Part shown: one piece after another, positions 44,941-56,689 of the stretch | Layout of the letters: each line of letters begins with the position of its first letter | Numbering within the stretch: the stretch's first letter is position 1 | Assembly: GCA_001938485.1 (NCBI GenBank) | Contig: MQRK01242767.1 | Span: 3,123-67,122 of the forward strand | Reading direction: 5' to 3' | DNA: 64,000 nt | From: Girardia tigrina | Lineage: Eukaryota; Platyhelminthes; Tricladida; Dugesiidae | Made by a program: the position numbers and the translations under genes | The notes under the pieces: model-generated | Told to the model about the DNA's origin: nothing | What the model saw: only the letters and a program-made list of their open reading frames with translations | The model's database searches: none

Positions 44941-45658
44941 ATTTTTAATTGGATAAATTGCCAATTTTATTTAAATTTATTCACAAAATGTTGTTTTTGA
45001 TTTTCTGTAATTCTGTTTGAATTTCAATGTTTGTGCATTTTTATGCTATACAGAAGCCTTCGTTAGAACAGTATTCGTATGTCATACAGCTGATGTATTG
45101 TTGTACGTATTAAATCCGCTAGATCGTTTACTCAGAGATATCGAATATTACGATTATTTCCATTTTTTATTAACTTACTTTCTATATAGGTATATAATTA
45201 TATCCAAAGAATCGATTATTAATTGTTTCAAAAATGCATTTTCCAAAAAAGAAGAAACCAACCAAAATATGAAAATTCATATGCTTGAGTAAGATATAGA
45301 GGACGTTATTGTTGAGGTTTATGAAGAAAATTTATCAGAACCACTGGAGGATACCGGAACAACTGAAATTTGGGAAAAAGTTCGTTATGATAAACTAAAG
45401 CTGGGATGGAAAAAACTTAAAGAATTGGAAAATGTTATTGAATACCTTTTGATGTTCAAAAAGAATACATCAAGTTTAGAATGCAATTTACTAATTTTTT
45501 ATGGAAGGAATTTAAATTTGGGAAAACAATAACTGATTATTTTAAAAAATTGGAATAAATTTTATTTAGTTTTTCGATGTTTTTTGAATTTTTTGGGTGT
45601 TTTTTTGGTTTTTGGGGCAAAATTTAATATTTTTTGTCCCAAAACCGAGAGTGGACTG

Positions 45659-45677
45659 TATATATATATATATATAT
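45659..45677. repeat. (TA)n microsatellite at the Tigger end
   Basis: TA repeat starting at the target duplication of the Tigger right end. Confidence 0.8.
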
Positions 45678-45679
45678 AC

Positions 45680-46310
45680 ATGGAATTTAGAAACCTGTTT
45701 TTGAAGGTCTTTTACTCAACCGATTTTCTTCAAACATTGTACACTCACTCATTCTCGATGACAATAAATGATTATATAAAAATTTGATCGAAAAAAACTT
45801 TTTAAGATCCCAAAATGGGAAAGAAACGGAAAATTTGGAGTTTCCAAACAATATTAAATGCATGATATCTATTTATAAATTATAAGTAGTTTATATTGAT
45901 TTTTTGTTTTTTTAATTTAAAATTTTTTAAATCTTAAATTTTCATATTTTAAAAACCTTGTTGGCAAGGTAGAGTTCTGTCTGCATACAGAATGGATATA
46001 AAAATTTTAATTTTGTTGATTTACTAGTTTTTCCATGTAGTTAGCAATTAGTTTCATGTGAACAACAACATATTTGAAGAGCGTTGTTTAGCGTTTAACA
46101 TTATTATTTGTGTTGATTTGCTGATGTAAATGTTATATCATAGAACATTATCCTTATAGAGATCTGAAAACGAAATATCTCATAAATCTCATGAACTCGT
46201 GGACAAAATAGCAATTTTGATTGAGGATTCTAATTTTCGATAATTCCATTATTTTCCAAATGGAATTCAATATATCGATTTCAAATTTTTAGTTCAATTT
46301 TATTTCAATT
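45680..46310. other. No gene recognised
   Basis: AT-rich sequence without assignable features. Confidence 0.4.
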
Positions 46311-46315
46311 ATTTT

Positions 46316-46567
46316 ATGTTACTCATGTTGTCGTTGTCTGGCAACTGGGATTTAGGATTAGGGTTTCAGCAATTCAGTTGGGCTAAAGAAATGTTGCTTG
46401 TAGACAATATGTTTGACACCAAAGATGTACACGAATATGCTATTTTCTTGAAGGTATACAATGTAGGTGAGCCACATTTACGAAACAGACTGAAAAAAAG
46501 ATTCTGTCACAAATGTCTTCAGTCAAAGCCCCTCACCATCTTGCAGAAAAAAACCAATTCTATTTAA
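46316..46567 (+). other. Unrecognised 83-codon frame
   Basis: Reads LSLSGNWDLGLGFQQFSWAK and EYAIFLKVYNVGEPHLRNRL. Plausible amino-acid composition, no domain. A pyrimidine-rich stretch precedes it. Possible exon; support is weak. Confidence 0.25.
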
Positions 46568-46569
46568 TT

Positions 46570-47440
46570 TTCAGAATATTTCTCAAAAGCAAAAGTCTGC
46601 CAAATGTAAAGTCATAAATAAAACAATTTGTTGTGCTGAAAGAAAAGAGACAATTGAATGCATTTACAAAGAGTCCGACAGATTCAGAAAGAATGAAAGA
46701 GAAACTTCATAGCATTTTCTGTTTGCGGATACCGCATTTTTAATTGCGATGGATTCCGTGATTCTTTTTGTCTTTTATTCATCGACTGTCACAAATTTAT
46801 CCGTCATAAAATATAAAATGTCGTAACAATTCCTGATAAATGATTATACAAATATTTTATGTCTAATTAAAATAATTTTGAAACAATATTTAATTAAAAT
46901 TAATTTAAAAATTATAAAAATATTTAATTAAAAAATGTTAATTTAATTTAAGAAAAATAATTTAAAACGATTTTTGTCACTAAAACTATGTTTTAATTTT
47001 AAAATAAAATTGATTTTATTTATTGAATATTTTAAATTAGTATTTTTTTCTTATTTTTTGAAAATAAATAAAATTATTTTTTATTAAGTAATAATTTAAC
47101 ATATTTTTAAAAATTATTAATTATAAATATTTATCAAAAAATATTTTTGTAATAATTTTTTGGCCTAATATTATAATAAGATGATTTCATAAACTTTTAA
47201 TAAAGAATATTTTCACAATATTTATTAATTTGCTTTTAAAATTTACTTATTTTATTTAACTTACATTAACAAAATAATATGAATTTAATTTGAACATTTT
47301 GGATCCATTATTTTAGTATTATTGTAATATTAGGATAATATAAATAGCATTACGTTAGTTGCTTTCTGATTTTCGGAGTCACGTGGTCGTATGTGGTCTT
47401 TATTAAGAACACCAATTGATTTTTAATATTTTTATCATTG
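46570..47440. other. AT-rich spacer
   Basis: 46850-47330 is nearly pure A/T; no feature seen. Confidence 0.5.
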
Positions 47441-49217
47441 CAACAAGTTTGATTGTCCAAAGGACAATCTTTGTCAAAGCTTTCAATATATTGCATCAAT
47501 CTATTAATTAATGACTTTAATCTCATTATCTGAGCAAATGGAAATTTAAATAAATTTTAAAATATTTACTCAAAATTTTATTGGTTAAAAATAAAAATAA
47601 GTTAATATGGAAGTAAATAAACTAACATGGTCAGTAAAATAAAAATTAAATTGACTGAATATTAATAGTTTAGTAAATAAATAACCAATTAATCAGTAAA
47701 AAACTTTATCTCTTAACTTCCGCGAATAAATCTAAATTAAGAGATAGTAAATTAATATATTTAAATTTATACTAATTAACCTATTAATATTAAGCCAATG
47801 AATACCTTTCAAGTTGAAGATTATCAAAACGATGAATAAACCGACATTGAGAGGCAAGAAGATAACATTGAACAAAAAAAGAAGACAAAGGCAAATATTA
47901 CGTACAACAACGAAGAAGCTATCAAAGCATTTCATTGGGTACACTCTGCGGACGTATGCACCAGAACAGAAGTTACGATGGACGAAAAGTCTACTTCGTT
48001 GCAAGAAGATTTAAAAGCGCAATGAAAAACAATGTTAATCCAAATTGTACTTATTGACGTTACAGTTTTCAAACTATAGCTGAACATGGCGAGTGCACCA
48101 AAATTCATGAATTGAGCGAAAAAATCAAGAAGCAAATATTACAAATTTTTGATGATTGTATCACGAAACCAAAGCAGATTATTTATGCATTACAATAAAA
48201 AATAGAAGTATCAAAAAAGAAACAATTACCTTTCTCAATATAAGAAGTAAAAATATGGTGATTCATCAATTAACATAATGATGTGAAGATCACTCAACGA
48301 TTCTAGCCAATGAGAATGAAGCTTTTGTTATCAACTATAATATTGTATATCAAGATGAAATTGACGAGGACGACGATGAATATGATCAAAATGTTTTTAG
48401 ATTTTTTTGTGTCAACCAAACTTCTTCTGAACATCGCTTTGCAAGCAAAACATATCAACCAAGATGCAACATACAAATTGGTATGGCATGAGTTTCCAAT
48501 ATTGATTAATATGATCCAATATATGATAACTCAAACATTTGAGTTCATTTTCCAAAGCTTGTAAATTGGTTTACACAAAGTAAACAAGGCTCTTTTTGGA
48601 CGGATAGCACTTCTACCATTAATGGCAAACTATTTGCCTCAGAACTTACTATATCTTTGAAACTATAGTCTAAGTCTTACCAATGGTCAAATCTTCAAAA
48701 GATATCATTGGTGAAGATATAGGTGCAAGACGAATGTAATACAATTTAAAAATTCTTTTAGCATTTGGCGAATAGAAGAAGTTACCAATTTGCATCTGTA
48801 AACAACAGATAAAAACGTTCCTTTAGGCGAAAAAAGAAACGAGGAAGGAACTCAAAAGTAATAATTACTCTTATTTACTCTTTATTACTCTTTTTTATTC
48901 GCTTTTTATTAATATTACATCTTTGTATACTGCTTGATTAAGTTTGTTTACTGATTAATTGGTTATTTATTTATAAAACTAATTATATTAAGCCTGTAAA
49001 AAATATTAATTCAGTTTATTTATTTAAAAATTGTAAATAAAATTAATTAACTTATTTAAAATTTTACAGTTATTTTAAATTAGATATAAATTTAAACATT
49101 ACATATTTTTAGATAATAAGAATCAAAATATTAATTTTCTGTGTAGGAGAGGCACAATTCCAAATCAACATACAACATTCAAACTCAAAACATCAAACAT
49201 TCAAAATATTCCTCACA
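47440..49217 (-). mobile_element. Gypsy LTR and gag start downstream of a pol tail, with nested MULE
   Basis: On the minus strand the pol fossil at 49217-51225 runs into an LTR starting TGTGAGGAATATTTTGAATG at 49217. That LTR is followed, after the MULE insertion (47730-48880), by more AT-rich LTR-like sequence and a gag-type start (SFDKDCPLDNQTCC, near 47440-47490). The order pol tail, LTR, gag start matches 53701-54410. Broken. Confidence 0.55.
47730..48880 (+). pseudogene. MULE transposase relic nested in a Gypsy LTR
   Basis: Plus strand: a basic N-terminal stretch (KITLNKKRRQRQILRTTTKK), TIAEHGECTKIHELSEKIKK, then ENEAFVINYNIVYQDEIDED, and VSTKLLLNIALQAKHINQDA followed by TYKLVWHEFPILIN. 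The DATYKLVW block carries the first catalytic Asp region of MULE transposases. Several frameshifts and stops. It complements the C-terminal fragment at 10358-11050 but need not be the same family; no 14-15-bp arrays were seen here. Confidence 0.6.
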
Positions 49218-51225
49218 TTCTCCTCGATTTAAATGGCTTTACTCATTCAACATTTCAAATAAAACTTCTTCCATCTTCAAGCTGTAACTCGTAGCTTCTT
49301 TCATGGTTTCTTTTCACCACTGTTGCGGAACCCATGTAACGGTCATCTTCTGTTGAGACATTTTCCTTCTTAATCAATACTTTCTTTCCGACTTCAAAAA
49401 TTCTTCTTGTCTCTATTTTTAGCGTCCATTTTATTGTTTTGCCTTTACTAATATCATTGATTTTCGGTTTTTTTTTCATTATTGTTCTTTTGCCATTTAA
49501 AGCCATCTGATTCTTCGCCTAATGCCAGAATTCTTGTTTTAATCTTTCCTTTCTTGGACTCTTCATGCATTGTTTGACACAGATTGCACAATTTGCACGA
49601 ATTTCTTGACATTGCATCAGCATTTGAATGTTTTTTACCTTTTCGTTATTCCATTTTCATGTCAAGACTACTCAGAAAATTTATCCATGTTTGAGACTGT
49701 GGTGTGATAGGGTTCTTTGTAGTCATCATAAACGTAATAACTTTATGATCTGTTCGCAACAAAAATCTTTTTCCATACAATGTTTAAAATACTGTGGGAA
49801 ATAAGAAATTGCAAATAGTTCATTTCCTGTAATACAATATCCAAGTTCATGTTTATTCATTTTGTATGATCCATACGCAATCACCCTTTCTCTTCCACAT
49901 CCGGCTTTCTGTGATAACACCGCCCCTATCGTATCAAAACTTGCATCTGTATCAAGTATAAAGTCTTTGGCGAAATCAGATATGCCAAAATCGGGGTTTT
50001 AATTATTCTTTCCTTTAGTTTTTGAAAAACTCCATCACATTCTTTAGTCCAAATCAGTTTCTTATCCTTATTTTTACCATATAAACCTTCCAATACTTTT
50101 GCATATCTTGCGTAATCCTTTATAAATTTTCTGTAGTAATTTGTCAAGTAATGGCTCTGTAAATGGGAAATGCATGATGGGCTTTGAAACTTGCTTATCG
50201 CGTCAATCTTTGATTTATCTGTTTCAATACCATCTCTACTTATGATATATCCCAACAATTAAGTCTTTTCTACATAAAATTGACATTTCTCCGGATTTAT
50301 TCTTGGATTATTCTCTAATCTGATTGTTTAATCTTCTCAAATACGTTATTTACTCTTTGAATATGTTCCTTCTTATCTTTTTCTAAAAATCAATATATCA
50401 TCCAAATATACGACTGCTTCTTTCCAATTCAAATCTCTCAAAACTTTCGCCATTAGCTCCTGAAAAGTTGCTGGGGCCGCAGCAATTCCAAAAGGCATTC
50501 TCTTGAAACAGTATTGGCCGTACTTTGTTGAGAATACCGTCTTAATCTTTGACTCATCTTCTAATTCTACTTGATGGTAAGCGTTTCCCAAATCGATTGT
50601 ACTAAAGTATTTTGCCCCATTTAGTGTATTCAACATATCGTCTACATTTGGCATTGGAAACGCTGGTTGGACGGTTATTTTATTTAACTGACGAAAATCT
50701 ACACACACTCGAATATCTTGCTTTTCATTCTTTCAAACACATACCAAGGGAATGTTCCAAGGAGAACTACAATTTTTGATAATATAATTTTCTTCAAAGT
50801 GTTTTATAATATCATCTAGTTTCTCTTCAAAATGTTTCGGTTTTCTCTACGGTTTTACCAGTACTGGTTCTCCATGCGTTTCTATCTTGTGTTTGGTTAA
50901 CGAAGTTTTTCCAATATCCCATTTATCTGCCATTAATATTGATCTGTACTTTGTTAAAAGTTCCATTAGCTCATTTTCACTTGTAGTATTGTACAATTCT
51001 CTTATTCTTTTCAATCTATCTTCATCAGAAGGGCTATCTATAATAGCCAATATGCTATCGATATTTGATGCTTCTTTCTTCAGTTTTATTCCAAATTTAT
51101 CCAGAAAATCTATACCAGCAATCATTTCCGGATCTATTTCTTTGACAACATAAAACTCTATTGTTTTCTCTACCCTTTCTATTATCACATTTAATTGTAC
51201 AGTCCCATAGTTTACAAGTTAAAAT
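49217..51225 (-). mobile_element. Ty3/Gypsy pol fossil (protease to integrase tail)
   Basis: Minus strand, in order: protease end (51225-50847, MIAGIDFLDKFGIKL), reverse transcriptase (50708-49926) with MCVDFRQLNKITVQPAFPMP and VVYLDDILIF, RNase H (49920-49680, GYCITGNELFAI) and the integrase C-terminal tail (49506-49255, DDRYMGSATVVKRNHERSY), then the LTR. Most of the integrase is absent. Close to the 3041-5052 copy in the shared RT part. Broken; several breaks. Confidence 0.85.
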
Positions 51226-51387
51226 GTGAGTTTTGTAATTCTAATACTTCAGAAAATCAAGGATCTTGCGAGTTAACGACATAAATAGAAAGAAAACTTA
51301 TTTAAATGATATTATTAAGGAGCAAAATAGTTATTTGACAAGAATACTTCAATGAGTCGGATATATCTCTAGCGCGGTTATATAATA

Positions 51388-52010
51388 CTAGCGCGCTCGG
51401 CCCGCTTCGCGTCCCTCTCTTGCCGGGGGTTCAATTTTTTTTATATTATAAAAGCCCAAGTCACTCACTGCCTGCCTCACTGCCTCACTAATGCTGTAAG
51501 GTAAATTTTTGAAATAATAACAGAATTTTTCNNNNNNNNNNNNNNNNNNNNNNNNNNNNNNNNNNNNNNNNNNNNNNNNNNNNNNNNNNNNNNNNNNNNN
51601 NNNNNNNNNNNNNNNNNNNNNNNNNNNNNNNNNNNNNNNNNNNNNNNNNNNNNNNNNNNNNNNNNNNNNNNNNNNNNNNNNNNNNNNNNNNNNNNNNNNN
51701 NNNNNNNNNNNNNNNNNNNNNNNNNNNNNNNNNNNNNNNNNNNNNNNNNNNNNNNNNNNNNNNNNNNNNNNNNNNNNNNNNNNNNNNNNNNNNNNNNNNN
51801 NNNNNNNNNNNNNNNNNNNNNNNNNNNNNNNNNNNNNNNNNNNNNNNNNNNNNNNNNNNNNNNNNNNNNNNNNNNNNNNNNNNNNNNNNNNNNNNAATTA
51901 ATATTTTTTCACATTTATTTTTCAACAAATAATACTATTATTACGTCAACAATTATTACGTCAGCGTTAGTGAAGCAGGCAGTGAGTGACTTGGGCTTTT
52001 ATAATATAGA
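51388..52010 (-). mobile_element. Non-autonomous Helitron/Helentron-like element
   Basis: On the minus strand it begins TCTATATTATAAAAGCCC at 52010 and ends GCGAAGCGGGCCGAGCGCG then CTAG at 51388. Flanking bases are A before and T after, the Helitron insertion preference. A ~35-47-bp inverse of the 5' end (AAGCCCAAGTCACTCACTG) lies near the 3' end (51442-51475 against 51972-52008). Such asymmetric subterminal inverted repeats are typical of the Helentron/Helitron2 group. The last bases can form a CGCG-stem hairpin. 364 of its 623 bases are N, so coding content is unknown. Confidence 0.6.
51532..51895. other. Assembly gap (364 N)
   Basis: Interior of the Helitron-like element. Confidence 0.95.
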
Positions 52011-52019
52011 TTATTGGTA

Positions 52020-52590
52020 AATTAAGATTTACAGAGGAAAAACATAGAAATAAAATTAGGTTGAAAGATACAATTGCAATTCAAAATAAACAGTTTCTAG
52101 AATTCTTCGTCGTTATGCATCCTTGACACAAGAAGAGTTGTTTCAAGATTTAAGAATAAAAAATGTTTGAAAAGAATGAAATATTCAGGAAAACAATTGA
52201 TTTAAGTTTCAAAGGAGAGAGTTTCGGGGTTTTTTTTAGTGTATGACAAACTAAGTTATGTCTGATCACTTATTTCCTTACAAAAAAGTTGGTCTTTCTC
52301 GAACCAAACAAAAAATTATTACTCTTTTACAAAGAAATTAAAGATTTGTAATTGAAAGACTTAATGCAATAAATATTGGTCATCGACTCATACCCCTTCA
52401 TTCTCCTTCATTCGGTCTATACTCAAATACCAAAGCGTTAATGCGTAATACCGTATTACTTCGATTTAACGCTGTGTTGTTTATTTCAAATGCTGATTAG
52501 AAGATGCGGCGTTAAATCGAGGTTGGGATTATTTTATTAAAATTAGAAAAAATTAAAATTAAAAAGTTTTAGACTAAAATATTACACTAT
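52020..52590. other. Unassigned region with a 12-bp hairpin
   Basis: Inverse arms TCGATTTAACGC (52461-52472) and GCGTTAAATCGA (52509-52520) around a 36-base loop resemble fused Tigger-like inner termini. Nothing else seen. Confidence 0.35.
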
Positions 52591-52599
52591 TTCTATTTT

Positions 52600-52680
52600 A
52601 AATTTTTATTTGAAAACATATTTCGCAACTTTTGTGATCTCTTCAGTTCTGTATTTAAGTAAAAAGTTATTGTTTATATC
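52600..52680 (-). mobile_element. Penelope-like tail fragment
   Basis: Minus-strand match to the tail of the 20004-22538 element, from the ATAAACAATAACTTT block through CAGAACTGAAGA to AATTTAAAAT. Truncated on the coding side. Confidence 0.6.
52612..52649 (-). ncRNA. Decayed hammerhead motif
   Basis: GAA, CTGAAGA, then a mutated stem II, GAAA, ATATGT, T, TTC. Core and stem I kept; stem II no longer pairs fully. Confidence 0.55.
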
Positions 52681-52689
52681 ATGGGTGGG

Positions 52690-53700
52690 CACACTTAAAA
52701 CTTGTATGATCGACCAGGATTTTTATTACTTAACTGCCATCGACTCTTTCAGAAATGAGAAAACATAACAGAGTATGTTTATTAATTTTATTATAAAATT
52801 ACATACTTATTGTGCAATATAATTGTTATTAATTTTTGGATGTTGATGCATGACATTTCATCGCAAAGTCTTGTAAAGTTAGGTTTGTATTCACGGATAC
52901 ACATTCTGATAGACACAATCAAGTGGTTTTCGATCAGAAAACTTCTAAGTTGCGATTTGATTATTTTTATTTACACAAATGTTGATTGGAATAAATAAAT
53001 TGAACCATAGGTGCCCTCAGGATTTTTACCAGGGGGGGGGGCAAAAAACTTTGCTGGGGTAGAATTTTTCTAGGGGGGCAAAATTTAAAAGTTCTGGGTA
53101 GATAGTGTTTTGAAAATAGCAATTTATTAAATTATTCAATTTTGTTCTCATCAAATTCAAAATTATAAAGAAATCACATTAATAAACAACAACATGCACA
53201 ATAAGCAATATTACAAAGAAAATATTCAAATTGGTTGTTATCAGAACAGGCATATTTTTTCAAAGATATTTGCCATAGGATATGGTTCCTTAATAAGTTT
53301 TTGTACACCATTTATTTTTCCGCCCATCAGAGAGTAAAAATCTTTATGAAAATAACCTTTAATTCCTTGTTATTCATTTATTTGATTGTTTTGCAATGTT
53401 TTGAATTCTCTTATAAAAAGAAGTCGAATTGTTAAAAAGTTCGAAAACAGTGATTTTTCCAAATGCAATTTCAAATTCTCAATCAAGCTGCATTATTGAT
53501 CATTAACAACAAATAAATGTTAAATCGATTTTTTTAACTCAGTAGTCTCTTTTGTAATAATATTTTCAAATCGGTTTCATTATTTGTTGGGAGTTGAATA
53601 ATAAACATTAACTAGATAATATAATAATTTATTTTTTACTTATCTTAGTCATAAAACTGTGTTCACCCAATACATATTATTCGGTTAGCACAGTTTTAAC
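52690..53700. other. Mostly unassigned; short hAT-terminus-like pieces
   Basis: CATGGGTGGGCACAC (52680-52694) and GGTGCCCTCAGGATT with a poly-G run (53010-53040) resemble hAT/MITE ends but lack partners. Two plus-strand frames (52810-52998, 53235-53435) are F/I/K-rich and unconvincing. Confidence 0.3.
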
Positions 53701-54410
53701 AGATGGAAAAACAATTACGAAGATAACAAAAATTTGAAAGCAGTTGAACAAAAAACAGAGACAAGAAGCATTTTTGAAGTGGGAGACAAAGTATTAATTA
53801 AGAAGGAAAATATCTCAAAAGAAGATGACCGTTACATGGGTCCCGCAACAGTGGTGAAAAGAAATCATGAAAGAAGTTACGAGTTACAGCTTGAAGATGG
53901 AAGAAGTTTTATTAGAAATTTTGAATGGAATTAAATCGAGGAGAATGTGAGGAATATTTTAAATGTTTGATGTTTTGTGTTTGTATGTTGATTTGGAATT
54001 GTGTCTCTCCTACCCAGATAGATGATTAATATTTGAATTCTTATTATCTAAAAATATGCAATTTTTAAATTTATTTTTAATTTCAAATAATTTAAACATT
54101 TTAAATAAGTTAATTAGTTTTTACAATTTTTAATAAATAAATTAAATTAATATTTTTTAAATAATTAATAATCTTTTTAATTTTTATCTAATAAGTTTTG
54201 AGTAAATATTTTAATAAATTATTTGTTTCTCCGTTTGCTAAAAATAATAAGAATTAATTCATTAATTAATTTAGTTTAGAATGCAATCGTACGAAAACTT
54301 TGACAAAGATTGTCTTAAGGACAATCAAAATTGTTGTGTAAATAAAGATATGAAAAGTCAAATTGGTGTTCTTAATAAAGTTATAATGGCCCATATAATC
54401 AGTTAGAAAA
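53701..54410 (+). mobile_element. Gypsy integrase tail, LTR and gag start
   Basis: 53734-53937 is an integrase C-terminal tail (DDRYMGPATVVKRNHERSYE) nearly the same as that at 49255-49506. LTR starts TGTGAGGAATATTTTAAATG at 53946, runs about 320 bp, and is followed at once by a gag-type start (QSYENFDKDCLKDNQNCC, near 54280). Pol end upstream and gag start downstream of one LTR suggest a tandem junction left by LTR-LTR recombination. Broken. Confidence 0.65.
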
Positions 54411-54468
54411 AGTTAAATTTTGTAAAGAAACTAGATCTTCCAACTTTTCGCATTTTTCTCCCAACGAA

Positions 54469-54708
54469 TTAATAATTGTCAACATTTTCAGGCAAAAGAT
54501 TTAAAAATCTTTCTATAAGGCTTCCTTGGCTGTGTGAATTATTATTATTATGGTTGTTAATTATTATTGAGATTATTATTATAAACTTATTATTATCATT
54601 ATTAGATGTATGTGGAAAATATGCGTGATTTTGAAGTATGAAATTGGTAACAGGATTGAGAGTTTGATTATATAATGTATGCATGTAATAGTGTGCGGTG
54701 TCAATCAT
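54469..54708 (-). CDS. Asn-rich 79-codon frame, possible exon
   Basis: Reads LNPVTNFILQNHAYFPHTSN, an Asn/Ile run from an ATT/ATA microsatellite, then SHSQGSLIERFLNLLPENVD. The non-repeat ends look protein-like, and Asn tracts with flanking conserved pieces are common in arthropod regulators. No domain recognised; the repeat could have kept the frame open by chance. Confidence 0.2.
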   Translation of the reverse strand: MIDTAHYYMHTLYNQTLNPVTNFILQNHAYFPHTSNNDNNKFIIIISIIINNHNNNNSHSQGSLIERFLNLLPENVDNY

Positions 54709-54719
54709 GTGGTGCTAAC

Positions 54720-55060
54720 TCAGTAGATCTCCCTAATCCAGTTATGCAACCGGATCGAGGTGTGCTTGTATATAAAATATGCCAATTGAATGATTAATTT
54801 ATTATTGTGTTGATAATATATCTTAGAAAAGAATCTTGTCTCTTAACAATTTGTACTTTCAATGTTGCGATACACTCTTTTATCTTTATTTAATTCAAAT
54901 TAATATAATAAACATGATGATTTTTAGGATCACTAAAATATTAGTTCTGATGATTCCAAAGATAAAAATGAAAAATGTACATTCAGCTGACTTTTAAAGA
55001 AAATTACTAACACGTCGTTTGTCCTAGATATGGCGCTAATGTGAAATGCTCTTTAAACAC
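54720..55060. other. No gene recognised
   Basis: AT-rich; nothing assigned. Confidence 0.4.
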
Positions 55061-55740
55061 TAAGTGAGTTGAGTTTAGATTTGCAAAATCGTTATATAAG
55101 CCTAATAAGTGCTAATCAGAAAATTGAAAATGTGGTGCAAATATTTGGACGAAGAATAACTGAACCTAGAATGCACAATGAAAAGCCTTTGGAAGCGATA
55201 AATAAACTGTTATTTTTTGGAGTTGAGCTACACAACGAAAACGGAAGAAATATGCAGAAACCCATAAATACAGCGATGTTTAATTCTCAATTGACAGCTT
55301 CTATGAAAGATTCTTTACCAGAATCGAGTGATAAAAATATAGTTCAAGCCTGCGGTGAGCTCATTCCCTAAAAATGGACAAATAACGTTGAAAAAAATAC
55401 TACGTTTAGAGACGAGGAGATTTGTACGTTAAGAAACAAGTTCCATTTGAATAAAAGAAATATTATCCGGGCATTTTGCGATTATTTTGTAGACAAAAAG
55501 GTACCGAAAACTTTTACTCCGCTCATCAATGCGGTCCATATCATAGCAGTTTCAGCAAGCGAATGCGAGAGGGGATTTTTGCAGATGAACTGAGTAATGA
55601 CTCCACAAAATGTTTTTCTATTAACGAAAAAATGTTTCATCGCTATTGGTCATCAAGTACAACGGTCCACCACTAAATATATTTGATCCTTTGAAGATTC
55701 ATGATGAAAATTTGTTAAAATTTGAAGCACTGCTTTATAA
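55060..55740 (+). pseudogene. hAT transposase C-terminal fragment
   Basis: First frame 55069-55371 is the pre-dimerisation region. Then, in another frame, comes the hAT dimerisation block INAVHIIAVSASECERGFLQ followed by MNELSNDSTKCFSINEKMFH (near 55525-55640), matching the conserved A.CERGFS.MN motif of hAT (KIAA1586-like) proteins. Later KIHDENLLKFEALLYN is the usual tail. Frameshifts present; inactive. It carries the parts missing from the relic at 38100-39500. Confidence 0.6.
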
Positions 55741-55749
55741 TTTATGTGC

Positions 55750-56320
55750 CTACCTTAGACTTAGTATATTGTTACTAACGTAAATATATGTTCACGTTTT
55801 ATTTCCAAAGATATTATATTTTTAAGCAATAAAAAACATAATTTGCTTCGATTCTTTCCTAAAAACAGTGGCAAGTGGTTGGGGGGTACAAAAATTATGG
55901 ACTTACGACTTTCTAGAATTAGGTACCCCAAAAAAAAGAAGTGATAAAAAAGCCCTGTATATAAAAAAGATAATTTGGGAATATACAAATATGAAAGAAT
56001 TAAATTACTTATGTTATATTTGTATAATAAATCTTCTAATTAATTGAATCTTTGATGTCTATACAATTTTGAACAGTCTCTTTTCATTCTGAAATGTATT
56101 TCCTTTCATACGACAGTTCTCTCTTCTTTGTAACCTTACTTCAATGATTCCTTCTTGAAGAATGTTCATATCTGTCAATTAAGACGACATTCGCTAGAAC
56201 GATATTCTTCTCATTTCCTTCTGCGTTCATTCTAATGAGTTTTCGTTTCTTTTGCTTGTGATAGGTGCACTTCATTTGTCTCATAAATTATTATCCTTAT
56301 TTACAATCTTCTGATAACGA
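55750..56320. other. No gene recognised
   Basis: Mixed AT-rich sequence; a 75-codon minus frame (55761-55988) is hydrophobic and unsupported. Confidence 0.35.
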
Positions 56321-56369
56321 GTTATGCTATAAATGAATGAGAAGGATGCATCGCATTTGAGCAAGAAGG

Positions 56370-56681
56370 TCAGTTACCCTTTTTGAAAATTCTCTGTTTT
56401 GACAAATTGGAGAAACGTTTTCTTCTAGAAGGAAATAAGCGTATTTTATAGTTCGAAAATATTCCGCACTCGCGTGAGAAGAAAAAAACTTGTTTATGGA
56501 TACTCTTAGGGAATAAATGTATTCCAATTTTGTTGAGATCACAGAAAGACCTTCCTTGTATCATAGCATATACAATTTTGTTTTTAAGGAAATAATCTCT
56601 AAACGATAAACATTCCAGGTCCAAACAAGTTGTATCATTCGATTCCATTTTCCTTAACATCTTTTCCTTCATCATAAACAT
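56370..56681 (-). other. Unrecognised 103-codon frame
   Basis: Starts MFMMKEKMLRKMESNDTTCL; overlaps another open minus frame (56327-56542). Composition is balanced, but two frames are open, so coding status is unclear. No domain. Confidence 0.25.
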
Positions 56682-56689
56682 TTATTTTA

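Larger units (their letters stand above)
43370..45658 (+). pseudogene. Second Tigger/pogo relic with a nested Penelope tail
   Basis: Plus-strand blocks: EQLNTKAISFAKQF (near 43390), like the CENP-B-type binding domain; KGSKRIGLGAVLFGENVF (43780-43840), like the mid-core; YIIISKESIINCFKNAFSKK (45190-45255), the pogo C-terminal W/TI..CF..A block. The right end reads CGAGAGTGGACTG at 45646-45658 followed by TA. Its inverse, CAGTCCACTCTCG, is a classic Tigger-type terminus. The left terminus was not found. The Penelope tail at 44640-44940 is inserted in it. Inactive. Confidence 0.5.

Noticed and set aside
51361-51391. The first CTAGCGCG near 51369 as the Helitron end
   Set aside because: The inner CTAG at 51388-51391 directly follows the GC-rich hairpin-capable sequence and has the A/T flanks; the outer one may be an older terminus.
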